Assembly: GCF_000308475.2 (NCBI RefSeq)
Contig: NZ_BAFT02000034.1
Coordinates: forward strand, 61,770-125,769
Source of the DNA: Nocardia brasiliensis NBRC 14402
Lineage (GTDB): Bacteria > Actinomycetota > Actinomycetes > Mycobacteriales > Mycobacteriaceae
Direction of reading: 5' to 3'
DNA length: 64,000 bases
Position 1 is the stretch's first letter, and every line of letters begins with the position of its first letter. Shown here piece after piece: positions 34,301 to 43,426 of this stretch. The translations under genes were made by a program, and so were the position numbers. The notes beneath the pieces were generated by a model. That model made no database searches and was not told the origin of the DNA. It worked only from the letters and a program-made list of their open reading frames with translations.

Positions 34301-34738
34301 TCACTCGGTGATCGTCGCGCACTGCGCCGACATCGTCGCGGCGATATCGGTTGCGGTGAGCGTCGCCGACGTGCACGCGGCGAGATATTCGGCCCAGGAG
34401 CTCTCCTGCTCCACGAAGGCCTCGGACTGCGTTGTCGCACAGAAGAACTGAGCCGAGGCCACCTTGTCGTCCAGTCCGAAGACCACGTCGACGGCCACCT
34501 CGCGCTGCGCGGCGACCGTGATCGCGGCGATCGCGCGGCGGCCGATCACATGTTTGGCGTGCACCTTCGCCAGGGTGAGATCCCGGACGCGCGGTGTACT
34601 GATCCCGACGACGTTGCCGTAGTGCCATCGGCGCCCCGCCTGCCCGCCAGCCTGTCCGGCGGCGGCGTGCACCGCGAGGATGAGCTCGCTGAGCGCCGCG
34701 GCGGCAACTGCCACCTCATACGTTTGTCGACGGTTCAC
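34301..34738 (-). CDS. hypothetical protein at the end of the TerD-FtsK cluster
   Basis: About 145 residues from GTG 34738 (VNRRQTYEVAVAAAALSEL); the frame stays open upstream to 34915 but that part looks non-coding. The protein is Ala-rich and helical with segments VHAAAGQAGGQAGRRWHYGNV, KVHAKHVIGRRAIAAITVAAQREVAVDVVFGL and a C-terminal Cys pair region. No known domain recognised. Its helical, secreted-substrate-like composition and place beside a WXG100-like gene suggest it may belong to the cluster, though a 216-base gap separates it from the next gene. Confidence 0.6.
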   Translation of the reverse strand: MNRRQTYEVAVAAAALSELILAVHAAAGQAGGQAGRRWHYGNVVGISTPRVRDLTLAKVHAKHVIGRRAIAAITVAAQREVAVDVVFGLDDKVASAQFFCATTQSEAFVEQESSWAEYLAACTSATLTATDIAATMSAQCATITE

Positions 34739-34954
34739 CTCGGTGCCCAAACCTTCCGCCTGCGGTCGCGTTGATAGTGGCCCGGCGACCGAGTTCAGAA
34801 TAAACAATGCCCTGGGAATTCCGTGGGCGCCGTTGGTCTGCAACGACGGTGCGGTCCTCGCCGGATGCCCGTTCCGTTTCGTCCGCTGACACTTGACGTT
34901 GTCACGATTCGGCAACGTTGTCTGTCGGTCGAATGCCCGACACCGTCGCGCGGG

Positions 34955-35500
34955 CTACCGGGGCCCGCGTCCCTCGGAGACCGGCGTCGGCAACCGCTCC
35001 AGGCCGGGCAGCGTGCCTAGCGGAATCGCTTGGGCGGCAACGAAGACGTCGGCGAAACCCACCGGCACCCGCGCGCCCACCGTACCGATGCCGAACTGCC
35101 AGGGCAGCCGCAGCGCGCCCTGCGGCCCGCTCACCCGCTTCGCGATCTGCGTGGTGGTGAAATCGGTGTCGCAGTGCGGGAAGCAGTGGACGGCGACCGC
35201 TGATCCGTCGGGCCCGTCCAAGGCCATCCACATGATCGCGCTACGGCCCGGAAAACAGCCGACATACGGCGATTCCGAGGCGAGCCGGGTGGTGTTGAAG
35301 GCCGGAGCCGCGTCGGCCAGCGCGGTGAAACAGCGGCGGATATCACCGGGGCCGTAGATCAGCAGGCTCAGCCCGGCCTGATCGAGCCCGATGAAGGTGG
35401 CCTGCTTGGGATTGCCCTCGTCGCGTGGATCGAGCAGCGCGACCCGGCCGGGTCCGGTGCTCGGGTGTGCGGTCCGCGGCCGGTGTCCGAACAGTGCCAT
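34955..35500 (-). CDS. hypothetical protein of the TerD-FtsK cluster
   Basis: Protein of 181 residues with no recognised family. It contains HPSTGPGRVALLDPRDEGNPKQATFIGLDQAGLSLLIYG, an aromatic/cysteine segment SAIMWMALDGPDGSAVAVHCFPHCDTDF, and a C-terminal LPWQFGIGTVGARVPVGFADVF. No signal peptide or membrane helix. It starts three bases after the stop of the WXG100-like gene, so it is part of the same operon. An accessory or chaperone role is possible but unsupported. Confidence 0.75.
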   Translation of the reverse strand: MALFGHRPRTAHPSTGPGRVALLDPRDEGNPKQATFIGLDQAGLSLLIYGPGDIRRCFTALADAAPAFNTTRLASESPYVGCFPGRSAIMWMALDGPDGSAVAVHCFPHCDTDFTTTQIAKRVSGPQGALRLPWQFGIGTVGARVPVGFADVFVAAQAIPLGTLPGLERLPTPVSEGRGPR

Positions 35501-35503
35501 CGC

Positions 35504-35767
35504 TCATCGCCCCTGGTAGCTCTGTAGGATCTGGATCTTCTTGTCCAAGTAGCGCTTCAACACGTTCGCGTTGTTGTCGAACGCGGCGACCGAGCGCAGC
35601 ACCTGTTCGAGATCACGCTCGAACTGGTCCTTGACGCTGTCGCGCCACTCGGCCCCGCGCAGCGAAGAGCGCACTCGGGTGATCGCCTGGTTGATCTCCC
35701 GCTGCGACCGATCGATGTCGCCTTTGAGCTTCTTGAGCGAATCCGGGTTCGCCTGAATGGAACTCAT
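35504..35767 (-). CDS. WXG100-like small helical protein
   Basis: Protein of 87 residues, almost fully helical, with the turn region SLRGAEWRDSVKDQFERDLEQVLRSV. The W-R-D tripeptide stands where WXG100 proteins have W-x-G, and DQFERDL resembles the downstream helix. Length, helix-turn-helix pattern and neighbourhood with an FtsK/SpoIIIE ATPase match EsxA/EsxB-type substrates of type VII secretion. ATG 35767 follows a Shine-Dalgarno AAGGAGAAAC. The missing glycine makes it a divergent member, so the call is by context as well as sequence. Confidence 0.75.
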   Translation of the reverse strand: MSSIQANPDSLKKLKGDIDRSQREINQAITRVRSSLRGAEWRDSVKDQFERDLEQVLRSVAAFDNNANVLKRYLDKKIQILQSYQGR

Positions 35768-35787
35768 CGTTTCTCCTTGTCGGGTTC

Positions 35788-36009
35788 TCAGTAGTTGGAG
35801 AGCTCGGTCAGCACGAAGTCGATGGCCATGTCGTAGGCGGTCAGCGCCTGCACGAACCGGCGTTCCTCGTCGGCCAGGGGTTGCAGTTTGCGCTCGGTCA
35901 GCCTGCGCAGCACCGTGTCGTGCCATACCTGGCCCGCGCGCTGCTCGGCCGCCGTCCTGGCGCGCCGATTCGCGTCGAATTCATCTCTGGCCCGGCGTAA
36001 TCGGCTCAT
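35788..36009 (-). CDS. small helical protein of the TerD-FtsK cluster
   Basis: Protein of 73 residues, MSRLRRARDEFDANRRARTA onward, predicted to form two long helices rich in Arg, Ala, Glu and Leu. Its start overlaps the stop of the coiled-coil/ParB-like gene (ATGA), so both are translated together. No family recognised. It could be a partner or immunity-like protein for its upstream neighbour, or a small structural subunit. Confidence 0.75.
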   Translation of the reverse strand: MSRLRRARDEFDANRRARTAAEQRAGQVWHDTVLRRLTERKLQPLADEERRFVQALTAYDMAIDFVLTELSNY

Positions 36010-36911
36010 GCGTCCACCACCCTGGCCGGAATGCTCGCCAGGCCGAGCTGTCGCGCGATGGCGATCCGGTGAAAACCGTTGTGTACCGTGAAGCCGCCGT
36101 CGGGCCGCCGGCCGACCTGCAGGGCTTCGTCGCTGCCGAGGAACCATGTATAGGTATCCGCGTAGCTGCGCGCGCTGCAACGCCGCTCGTCCTGATCGCG
36201 GGCGCGGAAGTATTCGAGATCCTTGCCGAGGCGCAGCGCCGGGACGATCACGGTGTGGAAGGCGTTGAGCGCCCACTCGAGATCGGACTTCGACACGTCG
36301 GCGGGCAGCGGTTTGGTTCCGCCGGTCTCAGCGGTGTCGAGCGCGGACAGCGGGATCATCGCGTAGCCGGCCGGGAAACCCGCGGGCGTATCGAGCGAGA
36401 CGCGTTCGGTCGCCCCTGACGGGGTGGCCGGGCCGCCGCTGGGCGCTGGGACCGCGGGTCCGTGGCCGGAGGGCATCGCGCCCACCGCGGACGAGGCGCG
36501 ATTGTATGTGTCGAGGTCCTTGGCGATGAGGCCGAGCAATTGCGTCGTCTCGAGACTCAGCGCGACCCGTACCCGTGCGAATCGCCCGGCGGCCGCGGAG
36601 TATTCGGCGGTGGCGGCGGTGTACATGCGTTCCGCCCGGTGCACCGCTGCCAGGGCGCGCTCGGCGCGCTCGAGCGCCCTGCGCGGTCCGGAGCAGTCCG
36701 CGTCCTCGCTGCGGCAGCAGGCGTCGTAGGCGGCCTGCGCCTCGCGCAGCTTGCGCTCGCGTGCGCGGTTCTCCTGCGCGAGTTCCTGTTCGACCCGGCG
36801 CTGCGCGTGACCGGCGGTGCGCTCGCTGGATTCGACGTCGCGCAGATACTTGTCGAGGTCGCGGGCGAGCTGCCGCACGACCTGCGGGTCGTTGCGGGCA
36901 GTATCAGCCAT
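36006..36911 (-). CDS. coiled-coil protein with C-terminal ParB/sulfiredoxin-like segment
   Basis: Protein of 301 residues. Residues about 1-145 are helical coiled coil (RDLDKYLRDVESSERTAGHAQRRVEQ, ALERAERALAAVHRAERMY) with a Cys-Cys pair. Residues about 150-190 form a Pro/Ser/Gly linker. The C-terminal 100 residues end in TVHNGFHRIAIARQLGLASIPARVVDA, strongly reminiscent of the G-x-H-R-x-x-A helix of ParB/sulfiredoxin-fold domains. Such domains bind CTP in ParB proteins or act as nucleases. The long helical N-terminus resembles type VII-type effectors. It overlaps both the FtsK gene (8 bases) and the small downstream gene (4 bases). Confidence 0.8.
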   Translation of the reverse strand: MADTARNDPQVVRQLARDLDKYLRDVESSERTAGHAQRRVEQELAQENRARERKLREAQAAYDACCRSEDADCSGPRRALERAERALAAVHRAERMYTAATAEYSAAAGRFARVRVALSLETTQLLGLIAKDLDTYNRASSAVGAMPSGHGPAVPAPSGGPATPSGATERVSLDTPAGFPAGYAMIPLSALDTAETGGTKPLPADVSKSDLEWALNAFHTVIVPALRLGKDLEYFRARDQDERRCSARSYADTYTWFLGSDEALQVGRRPDGGFTVHNGFHRIAIARQLGLASIPARVVDA

Positions 36912-39900
36912 GGTGGCCGCGCTCGGTTCGCAGCAGCAGTTCGAGCCATTCGGGCCCCGGAGCGGCGAAGCGCCGGACGATATCGGTGCGGGCGTTGTCG
37001 TAATCGTCCACCGCGAACTGGTTGGCGGTCAGGTTCGCCGCCACCTCCGAGTCGATCAGCACCCGGGAGTCGTCCTCGCTGGCCGGACCGAGCACCTTGA
37101 ACCCGAACTGGCGCAACCCATCCGGATCGATACGGCGCTGCAGCGAGGCGTACCGGTCGGCCCAGCCGACGACGTGCAGCCCTACCTCGGGTCCGTGCCG
37201 GAGCAGGCGGGCCAGTTTGGTGCTCTCGCTGTCCTCGTCGAAGGCGTCCGGGTTCAGCTCCCGGGCACGGTGCAGACCGACGAGGAACAGCACGCGCGCG
37301 GGACCGTGGTACTCGTCGAGTTCGGTGCGCTCGGCGAGCTCGCTGAGCATGGAGTCGAGTACATCGCCGAGCTTGCGCCGGTGACAGGCCACCGCGCCGG
37401 CGGTGCAGAGCCGGGCGAACAGCGCTTCGCTGTGCTGTTCGATCGCGGCGAAATCGACGTACTCCACCCGGATGTCGGCCGCGCGCAGTACTGCGATCTG
37501 CAAAGCGAGGGTCGACAGCGCGTTCGGATCGACCACGAGCAGGTTGTTGCCGGGTTCGCGGCCGAGCCGGAGGGCCAGCGGCGGATCCAGCGACATGGGT
37601 GCGCCCATCGGCAGCACCAGCGCGGTGCGGCGGTCGGATCGGGTGAAGGTCTGCAGCGGGTAGTCCTGCGGCGCGACCTCGATATCGCCCTCGAAAACCG
37701 CAGGGCGAGCGGTGAAACCGTGTGCGTCGGCTTGCTCGCGCAACTGCGCGATCAGGGTCGCGTGCAGCTCGGCGGGCCAGTACGCGCATTGGAAGCGGTT
37801 GTTCGCCTCGGTCTGACCCGCGTGATCGTTGATGATGCCCTCGCCCGGTTTGGACAGCAGTTGCGCGTCGGCATTGCCCTCTGCGAGCAGCTGTTCGGAG
37901 TCCTGGGTGGAGCTGGCCAGCACGAGTCGATTCGGAATCTGGTTGAGCGCCGTGCGGATCTTCTGCCCGCCACCGGACACCGACTGCGAGGCCAGCAGCG
38001 TGTGCACCCCGAAGGCGCGGCCCTGCCGGATGATTCGATCGAGCAGTCCCGCGCCGCGGGTGGCGGTGGCGTCGTCCTGCTCGAGCAGCATGTGGAACTC
38101 GTCGATGATCAGCACGATGCGCGGCATCCGCTCGCCGGTGCTCTGCCGGTAACGCCCGATCTCCATCTGTCCCTGGCCCGCGTTCTTGAACAACGCGGCG
38201 CGCCGGGCGATCTCACTGTCCAGGCTCTCCAGCACGCTGATGCCGAAATCCCGGTTCGTCTCGATCGCAACGACTTTGGCGTGCGGCAGGCCCGGCGTCG
38301 CATACGGCTTGAACTCGACGCCCTCCTTGAAATCGATCAGGTAGAACTCGACCTCGGCCGGCGAGTACTGCAGCGCGATCCCGAGGATGATCGAGTGCAG
38401 CAGCACCGATTTGCCCGAGCCGGTCCGTCCGCCGATCAGCGCGCTCGACAGTGCGCCCGAGTCCAGGCGTAGCTCGGCGACGTCGGTGGCGCCCATCCGG
38501 CCGAAGCGCGCGACGATCCGATCGTCGACACTCGACTGCCACCAGGTCGCCGGGTCGTGCGGATCGGCGATGATCTCCGGTGCCTGGGTGCCCCTGGCCA
38601 CCGCGCGCTCCATCGCCTGCACGGCGAGTTCGTGCACGCGTTTCGGCGCCACCTGGGTGTCACCCGAGGTCGCGAGGCTGCGTTCGATATGCGCCAGCAC
38701 CTCGGCCCGGACCTGATCCGACGGCAGCGGATACGGGCGCAGCCGCCAGTCGAGTTCGCCGCGGGTGACGTACTGGGCCGGTCGCACCCCCGTGGGCAGT
38801 TGCAGCCGCGCCACCAGTCCGGTGTCCTGGCGGCCGGTGAACGCGGTCGCGAGTGAATCGAGCGAGGTGGTGGCGGAATCGGTGGTGGCGGCGATCAAGA
38901 CCCCCGCGCGGCGGCCGACGGTCGCCAGGCGTTCGAGGCGTTTGAGCGACTCGTCGTCGTATATCCGGCCGTCGCGGGTGAACGCGTGCGGATGATCGAA
39001 CAGCAGCAGCAACCGGTAAGGCTCGGCGACCTCGCCCGCGGCCCGGTTGTAGGCGGTCAGGGTTTCGTGCGTGCCCTGCAGGTACTTCTGCGTGACGAAA
39101 GCGACGTGGTTCTCCAGCTCGGTGAGCAACTCGTTGACATTGTGTGAGCCCCAGACCTTTTGGCCGTAGATCTGCTCGCCCGCCTCGCCGACGCCGTAGA
39201 GGAAGTTCATCGACGCACCGACCTTCATCGGGTCGACCACATCGATCTTCAATCGGCCCGCGGGCAGTGTCGCGAGCATGTCCAAGGTCAGGTTCTCCAC
39301 GACCGCGGTCGAATCCGTGACGATCCCGCCGGTGTCGTCCAGATCGAGCAGCACCGGGATCGGGGGAGTCGACTCCTCCAGCGGAAGGGTGAACGTGTGC
39401 TCGTGTTTGCCGCCCGGCGGTGCCGGGACCGTCAGCTCGGTGTGGATGCGCGCCTGAGTCAGCCGAATCAGGCCGAGCGGGAAGACCATCCGGGTCGGCG
39501 GGGACGCTGCGATGGTGGTCGCGTCCGCGACCGCCTGCCAGACGGGCGTGGCCTCGCCGGGGCACGGGGTGATCGCGCCCAGTTCGACGGCGACATACTG
39601 ATCGGTCATGCGCGTGATCGCGCCGCTCATCTGCCTGCGGAACTGGGCGAAGACGTCGGTGAACAGCTTGGCGGTCTTGTGCTGCGCGGTCAGTTCGGCG
39701 TCGCGAACCGCGGCGTCGTAGCGGCCGAGCACGGTCGCGGCGGTGTCGACCAGCTCCCGGCGTTGCTGCGCACGGCCGTTCGAGGTCACCCGGATCCCCG
39801 CGCCGCGCACCGCCTCGGTCGCCGCGGCCGCGTCGATCAGCCAGTGTTCGGCACTGACCTCCGGGTTGCTGCCGGAATAGCCGGGCCGCGGGGCCGGTTC

Positions 39901-41022
39901 GCGCTCATACCAGTTCGCCGGAAGCAGATTGGTGAACGCCTGCGTGCGATACTTGTGCAGCACGTCGCCCCGCACGGTTTCGTAGGCGTTCCACAGCAAT
40001 TCGCGATCCTGCGCCAGTTCATGCTGAATCCGCTGTACCCCATCGCTCGTCGACGGCATACTCGACACCGCATTCGTGACAACGGCCCGCAGCAATCGCG
40101 CAATCGAAGCCGCAGCCTCCCCCTTGACCCGATCGACCACGGGCGCAAGCTCGGTGCGCCGAGCCAGCACGGGAACCCTTGCTCCATCCAAGGTTTCACC
40201 CCCCGACGTGTTCGCCCGCCCCGCTGCCCCCGAGGCATACGCCCCTGTGCGCGGTGGCGGCGTTCGCGGGGGCGCGTCAGACGGCGACGCAGCAGCGGAG
40301 GCTGAGGCACGCACAGGGGGCGTTGCCGCCCCCGCCGCGGAAACCTCAGTGGAGGCATGGCGCTCGGGCGCGCGCAGCCCCCGGCTACTGCGGTCGCGGC
40401 GGGCCTTCGTGGTGGGCATTGCGGGGGCTGCCGGTGGCGCGGTCGGTGGCACCCCGGATGGAGGCGGAGGAGCGGCGGCTGCGGGTGCGGGGCGGCTCTG
40501 TGGCGTGGCGGCGTCGAACGCTTGTGTTCGGTCTGCTGCCGGGGTGGGCGGGGCGACGGTCGTGTCGAAGCCGAAATCGCCTGCTGCGCCGGTCAAGCCG
40601 GCTTCGTAGCCTTGGCCGACGGCGCGGAGTTTCCACTGTTCGTTGCGGCGGTAGACCTCGCAGACGATTGCCGCGGTTTCCGCAGTGGCGGGGGGCATCG
40701 TGAAGGTTGCGGCGGTGGCGCCGGCGGGGCCGGTCACGGTGAGTTCGAGGGCGGGCAAGGGGGTGTCGGCGACTGTTGCCAGAACCACCATGCGCTGCAC
40801 CGTGTTCGATACGGCGAGGAGGTCGAGGTGCACGGCCGATTCGGCGAAAGACACCGGCCCGGGGCCGGGGGAACCGTGGTGGCGGAAGTCGGTGGGGGTG
40901 GCGACGCGGTCGTCGGCACCGAGCATCGCGACATACAGTGCGGGGGTGCCGGACTCGCTGCTGAGCCGCAGATCGACGGCGGTGCCGTGCAGCGGCGTGT
41001 TCTGTCCCTTCGCCAGCTGCAT
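36904..41022 (-). CDS. TerD-domain FtsK/SpoIIIE-type ATPase
   Basis: Very large protein of 1372 residues. Residues about 1-160 form a TerD domain, recognisable by the start LAKGQNTPL and the end VYRRNEQWKLRAVGQGYEAGL. A Pro/Ala/Arg-rich linker of roughly 120 residues follows. A central helical and beta region leads to one canonical FtsK/SpoIIIE ATPase with Walker A GGRTGSGKS (864-872) and Walker B IVLIIDEF (Asp974, Glu975). The C-terminal 270 residues look like a second, degenerate RecA-like module without a P-loop. It probably pumps protein or DNA with ATP, comparable to EccC of type VII secretion, and is tied to Ter stress responses by its N-terminus. First gene of the minus-strand operon. 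Confidence 0.93.
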   Translation of the reverse strand: MQLAKGQNTPLHGTAVDLRLSSESGTPALYVAMLGADDRVATPTDFRHHGSPGPGPVSFAESAVHLDLLAVSNTVQRMVVLATVADTPLPALELTVTGPAGATAATFTMPPATAETAAIVCEVYRRNEQWKLRAVGQGYEAGLTGAAGDFGFDTTVAPPTPAADRTQAFDAATPQSRPAPAAAAPPPPSGVPPTAPPAAPAMPTTKARRDRSSRGLRAPERHASTEVSAAGAATPPVRASASAAASPSDAPPRTPPPRTGAYASGAAGRANTSGGETLDGARVPVLARRTELAPVVDRVKGEAAASIARLLRAVVTNAVSSMPSTSDGVQRIQHELAQDRELLWNAYETVRGDVLHKYRTQAFTNLLPANWYEREPAPRPGYSGSNPEVSAEHWLIDAAAATEAVRGAGIRVTSNGRAQQRRELVDTAATVLGRYDAAVRDAELTAQHKTAKLFTDVFAQFRRQMSGAITRMTDQYVAVELGAITPCPGEATPVWQAVADATTIAASPPTRMVFPLGLIRLTQARIHTELTVPAPPGGKHEHTFTLPLEESTPPIPVLLDLDDTGGIVTDSTAVVENLTLDMLATLPAGRLKIDVVDPMKVGASMNFLYGVGEAGEQIYGQKVWGSHNVNELLTELENHVAFVTQKYLQGTHETLTAYNRAAGEVAEPYRLLLLFDHPHAFTRDGRIYDDESLKRLERLATVGRRAGVLIAATTDSATTSLDSLATAFTGRQDTGLVARLQLPTGVRPAQYVTRGELDWRLRPYPLPSDQVRAEVLAHIERSLATSGDTQVAPKRVHELAVQAMERAVARGTQAPEIIADPHDPATWWQSSVDDRIVARFGRMGATDVAELRLDSGALSSALIGGRTGSGKSVLLHSIILGIALQYSPAEVEFYLIDFKEGVEFKPYATPGLPHAKVVAIETNRDFGISVLESLDSEIARRAALFKNAGQGQMEIGRYRQSTGERMPRIVLIIDEFHMLLEQDDATATRGAGLLDRIIRQGRAFGVHTLLASQSVSGGGQKIRTALNQIPNRLVLASSTQDSEQLLAEGNADAQLLSKPGEGIINDHAGQTEANNRFQCAYWPAELHATLIAQLREQADAHGFTARPAVFEGDIEVAPQDYPLQTFTRSDRRTALVLPMGAPMSLDPPLALRLGREPGNNLLVVDPNALSTLALQIAVLRAADIRVEYVDFAAIEQHSEALFARLCTAGAVACHRRKLGDVLDSMLSELAERTELDEYHGPARVLFLVGLHRARELNPDAFDEDSESTKLARLLRHGPEVGLHVVGWADRYASLQRRIDPDGLRQFGFKVLGPASEDDSRVLIDSEVAANLTANQFAVDDYDNARTDIVRRFAAPGPEWLELLLRTERGHHG

Positions 41023-41264
41023 CGTGACTCCTTCTGCGCGCGTCCGGTTCCACGGACACCACCTAGTTGTTCTTGCCGATTATCGGGTGGCGGCACCCGC
41101 GCTGGCTGTCCGCTGAACAGCGGACAACGCTGCCGACCAGGGCAATTCGGCACCACCCTGTCCGGCAATCGACCGACACCGGCGCCCGCGCACACCCCAT
41201 AGCATCGAGACATAGAAGCGCGGCCGCCGAACACCCGGCCCGTGCGCGCACCCGAGGGGAACGC

Positions 41265-42101
41265 ATGCAAGATCTCAGCGACCCGTCGAACCCGTCTCGA
41301 CCACGCGTCACCCTGCACAAAACCCCGCCCGCCCCTGAATCGCCACCATTCCCCGCGCGCACGAGTGCCACCACCCCCGCGCCACGTGAGCCGTCTGGAG
41401 CGTTTCCGCAGGGTGGTGTCGACTATGCGGCTACGTCCCCGCCCCGTGGGGCGTTTCCGGAGAGTGGGCGTATCGATGCGCCTGTGGTGGTGCCGACGGG
41501 GCCGCGGTTGACGTTCGCTCCTCGAACGGATTTGCGGCGCAGACCTTCTGGGCTGCTGGTCGGGCTGGTGGTCGCGGCGCTCATGCTTGCGGTGCCGGTG
41601 GTGTTGTTGTTGCGGGATCAGGGGCGGGAGGACAGGGCGGCGGGTTCGGAGGTAGCCGCTTCGTCGGTGGTGGCGGGTGTGCGGGTGGGGGCGACCACCA
41701 CGGCAAGCGTTGATCCGGAAACGGCGGGGCTGAACGGATTACAGGCGCGGGTGGCGGCGGATCAGCCGGTGGTCGCTCGCGAACTCGGCGAGCGGTGGGT
41801 GCCGCAGGTGAGCTCGAAGCGTTACGGGCTGGTGGCCGAAGGCATTACCTGGCGGCACGCCGAAATCCTGCGCGAGCACGAGGAATTGCGCGCCCGCTAT
41901 CCGATGGCACGGCTGCTGTGGTCGGGCGCCTGGTCGACCTTCAGCTACCCGGACTTCTGGATCACGGTCATCGGCATCGGTTTCCCGACTGCGGGTGGTG
42001 CGATCAGCTGGTGTGCCGGCCACGGATTCGACCGCGACCACTGTTACGCCAAGCTGATCAGCACCACCCATCCGGTAGAGGGGAGTACCGGATATCAGTG
42101 A
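41265..42101 (+). CDS. single-pass membrane protein divergent from TerD-FtsK
   Basis: Protein of 278 residues. A Pro-rich cytoplasmic N-terminus (about 1-105) precedes one membrane segment (GLLVGLVVAALMLAVPVVLLL) and an exported domain containing YPMARLLWSGAWSTFSYPDFWITVIG and two Cys (WCAGHGFDRDHCYAK) that could form a disulfide. ATG 41265 lies behind GAGGGGA. I do not recognise the exported domain. It is transcribed away from the TerD-FtsK gene from a shared 240-base region and may be the membrane component of that system. Confidence 0.8.
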   Translation: MQDLSDPSNPSRPRVTLHKTPPAPESPPFPARTSATTPAPREPSGAFPQGGVDYAATSPPRGAFPESGRIDAPVVVPTGPRLTFAPRTDLRRRPSGLLVGLVVAALMLAVPVVLLLRDQGREDRAAGSEVAASSVVAGVRVGATTTASVDPETAGLNGLQARVAADQPVVARELGERWVPQVSSKRYGLVAEGITWRHAEILREHEELRARYPMARLLWSGAWSTFSYPDFWITVIGIGFPTAGGAISWCAGHGFDRDHCYAKLISTTHPVEGSTGYQ

Positions 42102-42110
42102 GGCACTGCC

Positions 42111-43331
42111 TCAGGTCATCCGGTAACTGCGCGCCACCAGCGCCGAGCGCAGGTACCACAGGCCGGAGGGCTGGGACGGGTCGAAGCCGGTGAGCTGGCC
42201 GATCCGTTTGAGCCGGTAGTCGACGGTGTTGGTGTGCACGTGCAGCACCCGCGCCGTGCGTTGCCGGTTGAGGTTGTTGCCGATGTGGCGCTGTAGCGTC
42301 TCCAGCAGTTCGGGATGCTCGTCGAGCGGGTCGAGCAGTTGCCCGAGGTATTCGCGGCCGGGCCCGGGGCGGGTGAGCTGGTACTCGAGCGCGAGTTCGT
42401 CGAACCGGTACAGCCCGGCCACCGCTTCCAACCGCTGCACCATGTCGAGCAGTTCGTGGGCCTGGTCGGCGGCGTTCGGGATCTGCTCGGGCGTGGCCTC
42501 GACCATGGTGGCGGTGATGCCGACCTGCGCCGCGTGCGTCAGCTGGTTCACCAGGGTGTCGTAGCCTTCATTGTCGAAGGTGGCCGAGGGGATCAGCACG
42601 GTGCCGCCGTCGACGCTGAGCAGCGACAGCGCGCTCTCGCCGCAGCGGGTCGCGAGCTCGGCCTGCACCCGGCGCAGTTTGCGGCGGGCCACCACCTGGT
42701 TGTCGATCATCGGGTTCTGTTCCTCGCGATGCGGCGGAATCGCCACGGCGAGTACGGCGTACGAGGGCGCGATGGCGATCCCGCATTCGCGCGCCATGGT
42801 GGAGGTGCTGTGCCCGCCGAGCAGCGCGGAGGTCAGGGTGTGTACCGCGGTGTGGTGTTCGCTGACCACCGACCGCAGTTCCCTGATGTAGGCGACCGAG
42901 ATCGCCGAGCTGATCATGTCGAGGATTTCCAGGACCATCTTGGCGCCGTCGACCAGGCTGTCGTAGTCCTTGATCGAGGCGTCGGAGACCACCAGGTCCA
43001 GGCCCATCTTGAAGCCCTCGTGGATGGAGTGGTGGATGGTGTCGATCGGCACGCCCTCGCGCGCCCAGCCCGCCGCGGCGTCCTGGATGCGCTGCAGTTT
43101 CTCCGGGATGTCCTGGCCGTCGAGCATGCTGACCGCGAACTCCAGGCAGACCCGGGTGATGGTCGTGACATCGCCGGAGATGGCGTCGGAGGGCAGCGTG
43201 CCACAGGGGATGACGTTGGCCACGAAGTGGCCGACCATTTGACGGGATAACGCGCGAACGTCCTTGAGTGGGGACGACATCGGCTTCCCGGCGAGCGTAA
43301 GACTCTGCCGGGCCGAACTGTCGATCGACAT
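42111..43331 (-). CDS. PucR-family transcriptional regulator
   Basis: Protein of 406 residues, a full-length paralog of 3175-4437: N-terminal RsbRD-like region (IPCGTLPSDAISGDVTTITRVCLEF), central ARRKLRRVQAELATRCGESALSLLSVDGGTVLIP, and a C-terminal HTH (RTARVLHVHTNTVDYRLKRIGQLTGFDPSQPSG). ATG 43331 has AAGGAG seven bases upstream. Its 3' end faces the membrane-protein gene; it follows the sigma factor gene in the same direction after 95 bases, so independent transcription is likely. Confidence 0.92.
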   Translation of the reverse strand: MSIDSSARQSLTLAGKPMSSPLKDVRALSRQMVGHFVANVIPCGTLPSDAISGDVTTITRVCLEFAVSMLDGQDIPEKLQRIQDAAAGWAREGVPIDTIHHSIHEGFKMGLDLVVSDASIKDYDSLVDGAKMVLEILDMISSAISVAYIRELRSVVSEHHTAVHTLTSALLGGHSTSTMARECGIAIAPSYAVLAVAIPPHREEQNPMIDNQVVARRKLRRVQAELATRCGESALSLLSVDGGTVLIPSATFDNEGYDTLVNQLTHAAQVGITATMVEATPEQIPNAADQAHELLDMVQRLEAVAGLYRFDELALEYQLTRPGPGREYLGQLLDPLDEHPELLETLQRHIGNNLNRQRTARVLHVHTNTVDYRLKRIGQLTGFDPSQPSGLWYLRSALVARSYRMT

Positions 43332-43426
43332 TGACGACTCCTTCCGCCCCCGGATATAGCTGTGCGGCGCATTCACACTAATCGTTCGATGCTGGTAGCG
43401 GAACGAATCGCGGTCTTCTCTACGTC

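Noticed and set aside
35504..42101. Canonical ESX/type VII secretion locus
   Set aside because: Only a single FtsK-like ATPase and one divergent WXG100-like protein are present; no EccB, EccD, EccE, mycosin, PE or PPE genes were found, so it is described as T7SS-like only.
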